Assembly: GCF_001404985.1 (NCBI RefSeq)
Contig: NZ_JRLF01000010.1
Span: 124,001-188,000 of the forward strand
DNA: 64,000 bases
Direction of reading: 5' to 3'
Source: Flavobacterium aquidurense
GTDB taxonomy: Bacteria > Bacteroidota > Bacteroidia > Flavobacteriales > Flavobacteriaceae
This document shows, piece after piece, positions 16,007 to 23,506 of the stretch; position 1 is the first letter of the stretch, and each line of letters starts with the position of its first letter. The notes beneath the pieces are model-generated. The model was not told the origin of the DNA, did no database searches, and worked only from the letters and a program-made list of their open reading frames with translations. The position numbers were made by a program, and so were the translations under genes.

Positions 16007-16627
16007 CTATTTTAAAATCGCTTTGCCCCTTATTTCCTTTGGAATACTTGAATAAATAGGTGTGTAGATAGTATTATAATATGATACTAAATCATCATGT
16101 TCCTTTAATTCATAATAATTCTCAATTTTTTCTCCACTTTGCCTAATAACTTCCATAGTTAAACGTGTCATAATTGAACCATATGCACGATAAACAAATT
16201 TCTCTAGATGTTTTACTTGTTCATAATCAGTAACTACCCTATTATTTACTTCGCCATTATGAATATAATACCAAATTTTAGCGTCTTTTTCATATAAAGT
16301 AAATACAGGCCCAAAATCTTTAAAATCAGGGATTAGTAATTCAAGTTTTTTAGGCTTAAGGAGTCCTACAATTTCCCATGTCTTATTTTTCAAAGCGGGA
16401 TACGGATTAAGCACATAAACACCTCCTAATAATAATTCATTATTGTCAATATCATCAAAAACTATATCTTCAGTTTTAAAAACACGATTATAAACGTATA
16501 TAAATTCATTATAACCTATACTCTCTTTAATTTCATTTAGATTAATAAATTTAGCTAATACATAACCTAAGTCATGTTCTAAAGAAATTTTTATTATTGA
16601 ACCTGTTTCTATTTTATTTTTTTTCAT
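16007..16627 (-). CDS. Putative immunity protein (Imm26-like)
   Basis: A 206-residue soluble protein. The N-terminal part (GSIIKISLEHDLGYVLAKF, then FIYVYNRVF, and GGVYVLNPYPALKNKTWEIVGLLKPKK at about 68-94) has the layout of the Imm26 family of polymorphic-toxin immunity proteins, a beta-rich domain opening with a 'G..i.I.l....gYvlaki' pattern. The family call is by pattern and is tentative. It starts 5 bp after the upstream toxin-tip ORF ends, the usual toxin-immunity order. It would bind and block the cognate toxin in the cytoplasm. Confidence 0.5.
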   Translation of the reverse strand: MKKNKIETGSIIKISLEHDLGYVLAKFINLNEIKESIGYNEFIYVYNRVFKTEDIVFDDIDNNELLLGGVYVLNPYPALKNKTWEIVGLLKPKKLELLIPDFKDFGPVFTLYEKDAKIWYYIHNGEVNNRVVTDYEQVKHLEKFVYRAYGSIMTRLTMEVIRQSGEKIENYYELKEHDDLVSYYNTIYTPIYSSIPKEIRGKAILK

Positions 16628-16632
16628 ATTTC

Positions 16633-17019
16633 TTATTTAGACCAACCTGGCAAATGAGTATTGAGATATTGCAATGCATTTTCCATGGTACCAGCATGTT
16701 TACCAGCTTGGTTAGTTTTTGATATACTATTTATTTGATTTGATAAATTTTCTAAACCATGATGGTTAATTAAATTTTGCTCTATCCCACGCGCCAAATT
16801 TCTGCCTGGTATGTTTTCAAGCAATGGTGTTACACCATATTTAATTATCTCATCAGCTGAATATCGGGCACTTAAATTTGAAGTTAACCCAATATAATGT
16901 GCGCCATCTTTAACGCCAGTATAAATCATATAAGTTTTACTGGCTAATTTATTTCCTTTTGCAATATTATAACAGAATATAATTACTGGCGCATTCGTAT
17001 TGGTTTTTATTACAAGTCT
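16633..17019 (-). pseudogene. Detached C-terminal tip of a polymorphic toxin (GIY-YIG-like)
   Basis: The frame is open from 17019 to 16633. The first ATG at 16929 gives 98 residues, but the sequence upstream of it (NIAKGNKLASKTYMIYTGVKDG) reads on smoothly as protein and begins just after an in-frame stop, so this looks like a toxin C-terminus cut off from its delivery part. IYTGVKDGAHYIGLTSNL resembles a GIY-YIG nuclease core (Y...YIG.t.n). The following ARGIEQNLINHHGLENLSNQI with NSISKTN is a segment I associate with C-terminal nuclease tips of polymorphic toxins. There is no delivery domain or signal peptide. The putative immunity gene follows after 5 bp. It may be a silent cassette available for recombination. 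Confidence 0.6.
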
Positions 17020-17202
17020 TTAAAGTAAAGAAAAGAAATATGTTATTAAAATCTGTGACCTTTTATTCTAAATTAAAAAGAAAGAAAATTCAGGTAGGTA
17101 GATAAAAAACATTAATCAACACACATTCAAAACATTACAAAATACAATCTAAAATTGTGAATATCTATTTCAGGAATTCAGCCTTTATTTTCCTGTAAAA
17201 TC

Positions 17203-17210
17203 TATCTTTG
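17203..17210 (+). promoter_or_regulatory. Promoter -7 element of the DUF4494 gene
   Basis: TATCTTTG, a perfect TAnnTTTG match and identical to the -7 of the tRNA-fMet promoters, 23 bp before the start codon at 17234. There is no TTG at the ideal -33 spacing. Confidence 0.6.
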
Positions 17211-17233
17211 GCATCTTTAAAAAACAATAGAAG

Positions 17234-17776
17234 ATGAGCGCAACTTGGTACGAATGCAAAGTAAAATATAGAAAGACTGATGAAACCGGAGGACAAAAAG
17301 TTTTAACCGAACCTTATTTGGTTGATGCTTTATCGTATACCGAAGCTGAAAAAAGAATAAATGAAGAAATGGCAGCTTATATAAGTGAGGAATTTAAAAT
17401 CACGAACATAAAAGTGGCTAATTATGCTGAGATTCACCCTTTTGAAAATGCAGATCGTTGGTTTAAATCAAAAGTTTCTTTATTAGCTTATGATGAAGAA
17501 AGCGGTAAAGAAAGAAAAACGAATATGTATATGCTTGTGCAGGCAAATGATGTAAGAGAAGCTTATGACAATACGCTTCATGTAATGCAAAGCACAATGG
17601 GAGAATATTCGATTCCGGCTGTTTCTGAGTCTCCAATCATGGATGTTTTCCCGTATTTTAGCGGTGAAGAAGGTGAAACAGGACAATTAGAAAGATTCAA
17701 TGCCCTGAAAGCTTCAAAACCTGTGGAAGTAGAAAAAATCGATCACATGGAATTTGAAAATGCGTTAGAGGAATAA
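17234..17776 (+). CDS. DUF4494 domain-containing protein
   Basis: A 180-residue cytoplasmic protein matching the Bacteroidota-specific DUF4494 family: MSATWYECKVKYRKTDETG at the N-terminus, YLVDALSYTEAEKRI, then FKITNIKVANYAEI, NADRWFKSKVSLLAYDEE and the C-terminal SPIMDVFPYF. The function is unknown. The family is widely conserved as a single-copy gene in the phylum, which points to a housekeeping role. It is monocistronic, with a -7 element just upstream and a GAAA-loop terminator behind. Confidence 0.9.
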   Translation: MSATWYECKVKYRKTDETGGQKVLTEPYLVDALSYTEAEKRINEEMAAYISEEFKITNIKVANYAEIHPFENADRWFKSKVSLLAYDEESGKERKTNMYMLVQANDVREAYDNTLHVMQSTMGEYSIPAVSESPIMDVFPYFSGEEGETGQLERFNALKASKPVEVEKIDHMEFENALEE

Positions 17777-17804
17777 CTTTTTCTAAAACCATAAAAAAAT
17801 AAAA

Positions 17805-17834
17805 TTAGCTTCAGAGAAATCTGGGGCTTTTTGT
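17805..17834 (+). terminator. Terminator (GAAA-loop family)
   Basis: AGCTTCAGA arm, GAAA loop, TCTGGGGCT arm and a T-run, 29 bp after the DUF4494 stop. A slightly diverged member of the recurrent family. Confidence 0.8.
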
Positions 17835-17927
17835 TTTTATATCCTTTCATAACGCTTTACTTTGAACTTCAATTCAAAATAAATTATATATTAGCTCTGC
17901 CATTCACAACCTACAAACCAAATATTC

Positions 17928-19457
17928 ATGACCAAAAAAACCATCATATTACTTGGGTTTATTATTTTAAAATTTGTTTTGCAATATCTATTAATCAGTG
18001 CTGACTATGATTTGCAGCGCGATGAATACTTACATCTCGATCAGGCGCATCATCTCGCCTGGGGATATTTATCAGTTCCGCCGGTAACTTCCTGGATTTC
18101 TTATATTATATTTTTACTTGGTAATACTGTTTTTTGGGTAAAGTTCTTTCCTGCCCTTTTTGGCGCTTTGACACTTTTTATTGTCTGGAAAACTATCGAA
18201 GTTTTAAAAGGCAATTTATACGCCTTGATTTTGGGAGCAACCTGTATTTTGTTTTCGTCGTTATTGCGAATCAATATGTTGTATCAGCCTAATTCATTAG
18301 ATGTATTATGTTGGACAGGATTTTATTATGTCATTATTCAATACATTTCGACTCAAAAGCCTAAATGGTTTTTTATAGGAGCAATTGTATTTTCCTTTGG
18401 TTTCCTGAACAAATACAACATTCTTTTTCTACTTATTAGTCTTATGCCTGCTCTTTTACTTTCTGGCCAGAGAAAAATCTTAGTCGAGAAAAAACTTTAT
18501 GTTGCGTTAATTCTGGGTTTACTTTTAATACTTCCTAATTTATTATGGCAATACAATAATCATTTTCCTATTGTACACCATATGAAGGAATTATCCCAAA
18601 CTCAATTGGTAAATGTAGATCGTGCAGGATTTTTAAAGGAACAGATTTTGTTTTTTATTGGTTCTCTATTTGTTATCCTTGCAGCTTTATATGCTTTGTT
18701 GTTTTACAAACCTTTCGAAAAATACAAACTTTTTTTTGCATCTCTTATTTTTACACTTGTCGTTTTTATGTATTTCAAAGCCAAAGCGTATTATGCAATT
18801 GGTTTATATCCTATTTATATTGCATTTGGCGCCGCTTATCTTTCTCAAGTATTGCAAACAGGCTGGAAAAAGTATTTAAAACCCGTGTTTATTATTATTC
18901 CGCTATTATTTTTTATTCCGATGTACAATTTGGCTTTCCCCAATAAAAGCCCGGAATATATCATGAAAAATCCGGAGCAATATAAAAAACTGGGAATGCT
19001 TCGATGGGAAGACGGAAAAGATCATGATTTGCCTCAGGATTTTGCCGATATGCTAGGCTGGAAAGAACTTGCCCGAAAAACCGATTCGGTTTATGAATTA
19101 ATCCCAAATAAAAAGGAAACCCTCGTACTTTGCGACAATTATGGACAAGCCGGAGCGATAAATTATTATTCTAAAAAAGGAATAAAAGCAGTTTCATTTA
19201 ATGCCGATTATGTTAATTGGTTTAATCTTGATATTCAATACAAAAACCTCATCAGGATAAAAACCTATGAAGAAAATAATCCTGAATTTCAAGAAACCGG
19301 ACCATTCTTTCAATCTTCTAAAATTGCAGGCGAAATAACCAATAAATATGCACGAGAATATAAAACTACCATTTATGTTTTTACCGATGCAAAAATCAAT
19401 ATTAATAAAAGAATTGAAGACGAAATTAAAGAAGAGAAAAATTATAATAAACAATAA
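17928..19457 (+). CDS. Glycosyltransferase family 39-type membrane protein
   Basis: A 509-residue polytopic membrane protein of the ArnT/PMT (GT39/GT83) superfamily. The first membrane helix (IILLGFIILKFVLQYLLIS) is followed by the periplasmic loop motif YDLQRDEYLHLDQAHHLAWG, in which an acidic residue acts as the catalytic base in the family, and then about ten more membrane helices and a soluble C-terminal domain (about 350-509). Such enzymes move a sugar from a polyprenyl-phosphate carrier onto lipid A, a lipid or a protein on the periplasmic side. The acceptor cannot be told from sequence. A DUF4269 gene follows in the same direction 72 bp later. Confidence 0.85.
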   Translation: MTKKTIILLGFIILKFVLQYLLISADYDLQRDEYLHLDQAHHLAWGYLSVPPVTSWISYIIFLLGNTVFWVKFFPALFGALTLFIVWKTIEVLKGNLYALILGATCILFSSLLRINMLYQPNSLDVLCWTGFYYVIIQYISTQKPKWFFIGAIVFSFGFLNKYNILFLLISLMPALLLSGQRKILVEKKLYVALILGLLLILPNLLWQYNNHFPIVHHMKELSQTQLVNVDRAGFLKEQILFFIGSLFVILAALYALLFYKPFEKYKLFFASLIFTLVVFMYFKAKAYYAIGLYPIYIAFGAAYLSQVLQTGWKKYLKPVFIIIPLLFFIPMYNLAFPNKSPEYIMKNPEQYKKLGMLRWEDGKDHDLPQDFADMLGWKELARKTDSVYELIPNKKETLVLCDNYGQAGAINYYSKKGIKAVSFNADYVNWFNLDIQYKNLIRIKTYEENNPEFQETGPFFQSSKIAGEITNKYAREYKTTIYVFTDAKININKRIEDEIKEEKNYNKQ

Positions 19458-19529
19458 TTAAATAAAATCTAAGTTAGATTTCCAGTTCAACCAAAGCTTG
19501 CAATCTATTGAAACCTGAATCAATTAATA

Positions 19530-20054
19530 ATGACAGACTTCACTAATATTAACTATTTAAAAAACGGAAATCAAAAACAGATTCAGGCATTTGATGTTTT
19601 AACTCAAAATAAAATCCTATTCAATCTATCTCAATTTGATCCAATCTTCGTAGGAACAATTCCGATAAATATTGATATCGAAAATAGTGATCTTGATATT
19701 ATTTGCTACTGGAAAAATAAAACCTATTTTATCGAAAAGCTGAATTCCCTTTTTGGAAAAGAAAATGAATTCACAATCAGAGAAACTTTGATCGATGATA
19801 AAGAATCTATTATTGTAAACTTTAAAATCAATGGTTTTGAAATTGAAATCTTTGGACAAAATATCCCAACCAAAGACCAAAACGGATATAAACACATGCT
19901 TATTGAATATGAAATTCTACAATCTAAAGGAGATTTTTTTAGATTAGAAATCATCAAACTCAAACAAAACGGCTATAAAACCGAACCTGCTTTTGCTTTT
20001 TTATTGGGTTTAAAAGGAAATCCTTATCTGGAATTACTAGAATATAAAATATAA
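19530..20054 (+). CDS. DUF4269 domain-containing protein
   Basis: A 174-residue cytoplasmic protein of the DUF4269 family. The motif VGTIPINIDIENSDLDIICYW (about 41-61) has the G-[TS]...D-x-D pattern of nucleotidyltransferase-fold proteins, and EIEIFGQNIPTKDQNGYKHM lies in the C-terminal half. The family is thought to be a minimal nucleotidyltransferase-like domain, with no proven substrate. The C-terminal segment EPAFAFLLGLKGNPYLELLEY is typical. It probably shares a transcript with the glycosyltransferase upstream. Confidence 0.85.
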   Translation: MTDFTNINYLKNGNQKQIQAFDVLTQNKILFNLSQFDPIFVGTIPINIDIENSDLDIICYWKNKTYFIEKLNSLFGKENEFTIRETLIDDKESIIVNFKINGFEIEIFGQNIPTKDQNGYKHMLIEYEILQSKGDFFRLEIIKLKQNGYKTEPAFAFLLGLKGNPYLELLEYKI

Positions 20055-20139
20055 GTCTTAAATGCTACGTATTTAAACCTCTAAATTTTAGACATTTACC
20101 AGAAAAAAGCGTAATTTTAAAAATAATTCATAAATTTCT

Positions 20140-20169
20140 TTGCAAAACCGTATTTACTGCTTATCTTTG
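20140..20169 (+). promoter_or_regulatory. Promoter of tRNA-fMet copy 2
   Basis: TTG at 20140-20142 and TATCTTTG at 20162-20169 with 19 bp between them, the same spacing and -7 as copy 1. From TATCTTTG through the mature tRNA the two loci are identical, while the 19-bp spacers differ. The promoter boxes are therefore conserved on an otherwise different background. Confidence 0.8.
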
Positions 20170-20181
20170 CACCCGAAACAT

Positions 20182-20254
20182 CGCGGGATAGAGCAGTAGG
20201 CAGCTCGTCGGGCTCATAACCCGAAGGTCACAGGTTCGAGTCCTGTTCCCGCTA
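20182..20254 (+). tRNA. Initiator tRNA-fMet (CAT), copy 2
   Basis: Sequence identical to the tRNA at 12843-12915, with the GGG/CCC anticodon-stem signature and unpaired C1/U72 of initiator tRNAs. Its 3' end plus terminator (20250-20293) is partly repeated at 20923-20964. Confidence 0.96.
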
Positions 20255-20261
20255 CTAAGAC

Positions 20262-20294
20262 AAAAGCTTCAGAGAAATCTGGAGCTTTTTTTTG
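20262..20294 (+). terminator. Terminator of tRNA-fMet copy 2 (GAAA-loop family)
   Basis: AAGCTTCAGA arm, GAAA loop, TCTGGAGCTT arm and eight T, 8 nt after the tRNA end. Confidence 0.88.
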
Positions 20295-20330
20295 CACTTA
20301 TAACAAGGAGCTTTTCAGGAAGCGGAGAAA

Positions 20331-20816
20331 TTACTTCTTCTTTCGATTTTCAAATTCTGAAATTAAATCATTTAAAAGAGCAACTTCTTCCTTATTAACA
20401 AGTTCTTCTTGCTGATATGGAACTATTACATCAATTACAAAATCATACTCATGTATGCTATTGATTTTTTTTCTTTTTAAAATTTTGGCCATTTTGTTCT
20501 CTCTTTTATATGGTAAATTTTGAGTCTTAATTTCCTTCCAAAACTCTTCCACAAATTTCCCATGACCTTCCTGAAAATAAGTAAAAACATCTTCTATAGC
20601 GTACTTTAAACTTTGCATATTAGCAAATCTTGGCTCAGGTTTTAAAGCATTTTCTTTGCATTCCCGTTTTAAATCTATAAAATGAGTAATTTGATTTTTA
20701 TCTTTAGTGACATAATGTTCAACCCACTCTTCTGGAGGAAACTTTTGAATTACATCTATTGAAATATCAATGGCTCTAGCAAGGTTTTCTGATGCTATTT
20801 TATATTTTTCCGTCAT
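20331..20816 (-). CDS. Hypothetical protein, 161 aa, between repeated tRNA tails
   Basis: Not recognised. A 161-residue mostly helical, charged, soluble protein (MTEKYKIASENLARAIDISIDVIQKFPPEEWVEHYV...) without export signal. It is the only gene between the 3' end of tRNA-fMet copy 2 and a second, slightly diverged copy of that tRNA tail and terminator at 20923-20964, on the strand opposite to the tRNA. That position suggests a later insertion. It might be a small orphan immunity-type or phage-derived gene, but no family can be named. Confidence 0.6.
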   Translation of the reverse strand: MTEKYKIASENLARAIDISIDVIQKFPPEEWVEHYVTKDKNQITHFIDLKRECKENALKPEPRFANMQSLKYAIEDVFTYFQEGHGKFVEEFWKEIKTQNLPYKRENKMAKILKRKKINSIHEYDFVIDVIVPYQQEELVNKEEVALLNDLISEFENRKKK

Positions 20817-20922
20817 AATCTATCAATATCTATTATGCCGTAAATTAAAAAAAATATTTATTTATCACTCAAGCTATTTTATAAAAATCTTCAAAAAACT
20901 GGTTAGATATTTCGATGCTTCG

Positions 20923-20966
20923 CGCTACTAAGACAAAGCTTCAAAGAAATCTGAAGCTTTTTTTGT
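20923..20966 (+). repeat. Second copy of tRNA-fMet 3' tail plus terminator
   Basis: From CGCTACTAAGACAAA onward this repeats 20250-20293 with one deleted A and two G-to-A changes, including a GAAA-loop terminator with perfect arms. No tRNA body precedes it. It looks like a target duplication, an att-like repeat, or the remains of a third tRNA copy. Confidence 0.7.
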
Positions 20967-20970
20967 TTAT

Positions 20971-21026
20971 ATCTATTTGTAAACATCCCTTTGCATTCAC
21001 GAGCGGGACGCTCGCGCCAGCAGGTG
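20971..21026 (+). repeat. Solo REP-like palindromic element (E5)
   Basis: Starts ATCTATTTGTAA, then TTGCATTCACGAGCGGGACGC and the matching arm CTCGCGCCAGCAGG. The palindrome CGAGCGGGACGCTCG and the ATCTATTTGT lead-in match the right ends of the three longer elements between 56.9 and 58.9 kb. Confidence 0.7.
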
Positions 21027-21065
21027 TAAAAATCTTGAATACTTTTTTAAGACTTATAAAAAACC

Positions 21066-21108
21066 AAAAAAAAGCGCAAATATCTCTGTGATATTTGCGC
21101 TTTTTTTG
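21066..21108 (-). terminator. Bidirectional terminator after M13 peptidase gene
   Basis: Perfect 12-bp arms AGCGCAAATATC/GATATTTGCGCT with A-run and T-run on both sides. It terminates the minus-strand peptidase gene 20 bp after its stop. Confidence 0.9.
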
Positions 21109-21127
21109 TCAAACTTTGAAGAGCGAA

Positions 21128-23140
21128 TTACCAAATTGTTATTCTGTCTTTCTTCGGCAAGAACATTTTATCTCCAGGTTGTACATTAAATGCTTCGTAA
21201 AATGGGGTTGTATTCATTAGAGGACCATTAACACGCCAGTTTGGTGGAGAATGCGGATTATTGTTAATCCATAAACGCAGGAACTCGTCTTTCATTTTTA
21301 CTCTCCATATTTTGGCTATAGAAATAAAGAAGCGTTGATCCGGAGTAAAACCGTCGATTTTTGTGTTTCCTTTTCCTTGTTCGGTCATTTTAAAAGCATC
21401 GTAGGCAACTGCTATTCCGGCAATATCTGCCGTATTTTCACCAACTGTCATTGCGCCATTAATGTGCAGATTGTCTAAAACGGTATAGGTACTGTACAAA
21501 TTGATAACCTGTTGTATTCTTGATTTAAACTGTGCATAATCCTCTTTTGTCCACCAGTTTTTCAGGTTACCATCTTTGTCATATTGAGCCCCCTGATCAT
21601 CAAAAGTATGCGTTATTTCGTGACCTATAACCATACCTATACCTCCGTAATTAAGCGCATCATCTGCATTATTATCAAAATATGGAGGCTGTAGAATACC
21701 TGCAGGAAAAACAATTTCATTTGCGGTAGGATTATTATATGCCGTAACTGTTGGAGTTGTAGTATACCATTCTGATCTATCGACTGGTTTGTCTAATTTT
21801 GCCAATTGAAATTGATATGCAGCCGTAGAAGCCGAAACCATATTCTCAAAATACGTATTTCTGGCTATATTTACTTTACTATAGTCCCTCCATTTATCCG
21901 GATATCCTATTTTCTTGGTCATGGCAAACAATTTTTCTTTGGCCTTTTGTTTCGTTGCCGGACTCATCCATTCCAGTTTATCAATTCTTTTTCCGTACGC
22001 TTTTTGCAGGTTATTCACCAGAACTAACATGCGTTTTTTGGCATCTTCCGAAAAATATTTCTTTACATACAATTCACCCAACGCTTCGCCTAAGAAAGTA
22101 TCAACCACATTAGCCATTTTTTCGCCACGTGATTTTTGAACAGCCTGACCAGAAAGCACTTTGGTATACTCAAATAAAGCATCGACAAAAGGTTTACTTA
22201 AATCATCTGCATATGTTTCTATAGAATTTGCTTTCAGGTAAATTTTCCAATTATTAATCGGGATGGTTTTTAAAAGCTTATTTAGTGCATCATAATAGGC
22301 AGGTTGGCCTACATTAATAGAATCGGTTTTAGCACCTATATTATTTAAAAAAGCAGTCCAGTTTATATTTGGATGTCTTTTTGCAAGATCTGTCACAGCC
22401 GTTTTATTATAATTTGCCTGCACATCCCTAAGTTCAACTTTTGTTTTATGTGCGGTGGCAAGTTGTTTGTCGATATCGTAAACCAAATTAGCATTTTTTT
22501 CAGCTTCCTGAGCATTGCTGCCGGTTTGTTGAAATAATGCAGTAAGGTATTTTTTGTACGCTTTCTGTATAGCAACAGTCGATGAATCTGATTTGAAATA
22601 GTAGTCCCTGTCAGGCAAACCAATACCTGCCTGATAGATTTGGGCGATGTTCATACTGCTGTGTTTATCATCAGGTGACACTCCAAAAGCTATAATAGAA
22701 AAATTGGAAACTTTTACTTGATTACCTACAAAGTTCATTAACGACGGTAAATCGGTAATGGCATCAATTTTGGCAAGCAGGGGTTTAATAGGTGTATAAC
22801 CACGTTTGTCTATGGTTACAGTATCCATACCTGATGCATAAAAGTCTCCCACCTTTTGTGCTATAGTTCCTTCGGGATTCTTACTTTTCGAAATACTGTC
22901 TAATATTCCCTGCAGGCGCATTCGTTGTGGAAAATTCATAAACATATAAGCACCAACTCCGGCTTGAGATGGAGGTATGGATACAGAATCATACCATTTG
23001 CCATTTACATATTTAAAAAAATCATTACCAGGCCGCAACGTGGAATCTATTCCAGTGATAGCAATATTTTTTTTTCCTTCATGTTTTGAGCATGCTGTAA
23101 AAGCTAAGAATGCAATGAAGAGCATTAATGAATTTTTCAT
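21128..23140 (-). CDS. M13 family metallopeptidase (lipoprotein)
   Basis: A 670-residue neprilysin/PepO-type zinc endopeptidase. The N-terminus MKNSLMLFIAFLAFTACSK is a lipoprotein signal with lipobox FTAC, so the enzyme is membrane-anchored outside the cytoplasm. M13 features are intact: NEIVFPAGILQPPYFD before the active site, HEITH (HExxH, about residue 505) followed by TFDDQGAQYDKDGNL, the third zinc ligand in GENTADIAG, and the C-terminal NPHSPPNWRVNGPLMN. Size and motif order match active family members. It is a single gene with its own terminator. The likely role is turnover of exported oligopeptides. Confidence 0.96.
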   Translation of the reverse strand: MKNSLMLFIAFLAFTACSKHEGKKNIAITGIDSTLRPGNDFFKYVNGKWYDSVSIPPSQAGVGAYMFMNFPQRMRLQGILDSISKSKNPEGTIAQKVGDFYASGMDTVTIDKRGYTPIKPLLAKIDAITDLPSLMNFVGNQVKVSNFSIIAFGVSPDDKHSSMNIAQIYQAGIGLPDRDYYFKSDSSTVAIQKAYKKYLTALFQQTGSNAQEAEKNANLVYDIDKQLATAHKTKVELRDVQANYNKTAVTDLAKRHPNINWTAFLNNIGAKTDSINVGQPAYYDALNKLLKTIPINNWKIYLKANSIETYADDLSKPFVDALFEYTKVLSGQAVQKSRGEKMANVVDTFLGEALGELYVKKYFSEDAKKRMLVLVNNLQKAYGKRIDKLEWMSPATKQKAKEKLFAMTKKIGYPDKWRDYSKVNIARNTYFENMVSASTAAYQFQLAKLDKPVDRSEWYTTTPTVTAYNNPTANEIVFPAGILQPPYFDNNADDALNYGGIGMVIGHEITHTFDDQGAQYDKDGNLKNWWTKEDYAQFKSRIQQVINLYSTYTVLDNLHINGAMTVGENTADIAGIAVAYDAFKMTEQGKGNTKIDGFTPDQRFFISIAKIWRVKMKDEFLRLWINNNPHSPPNWRVNGPLMNTTPFYEAFNVQPGDKMFLPKKDRITIW

Positions 23141-23506
23141 AATCCAGGCTATTTCTATTAAAAATGAACTAAAAAACTTTTGAAGCCAGATATCAAAATG
23201 TATATATCGGGCTTAATTAATTTAAGCAGAACAATATACGAATTCGGTTTTTAATTCTAAAATTTTTGTAAAATTACTACTTATAAAAATCATAATTACA
23301 AACAGTTATTTATCGTGAATGCAGTAATCCGGAATAACGTTCCGGGCTACAGTTGCTTTCAAGACTAAATTAATACAAATTTTATCTTATTTTTACCACA
23401 AGAATACAGTGAAAAATAAGGTAAAAGATTGTCAATAACAAAAGATATCATTCTAATTAAGCAGAATAAAAAACTGAAATATACTATAACCTATAGCTAA
23501 TGTATT
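23141..23506. other. Divergent intergenic region with a small palindrome
   Basis: 366 bp between divergently transcribed peptidase genes, expected to hold both promoters. The palindrome CCGGAATAACGTTCCGG at 23329-23345 followed by GCTACAG resembles a REP-type hairpin. No gene or clear promoter pair could be assigned. Confidence 0.45.

Noticed and set aside
20331..20816. Integrase or recombinase for the tRNA-flanked insertion
   Set aside because: The encoded protein has none of the catalytic motifs of tyrosine or serine recombinases.
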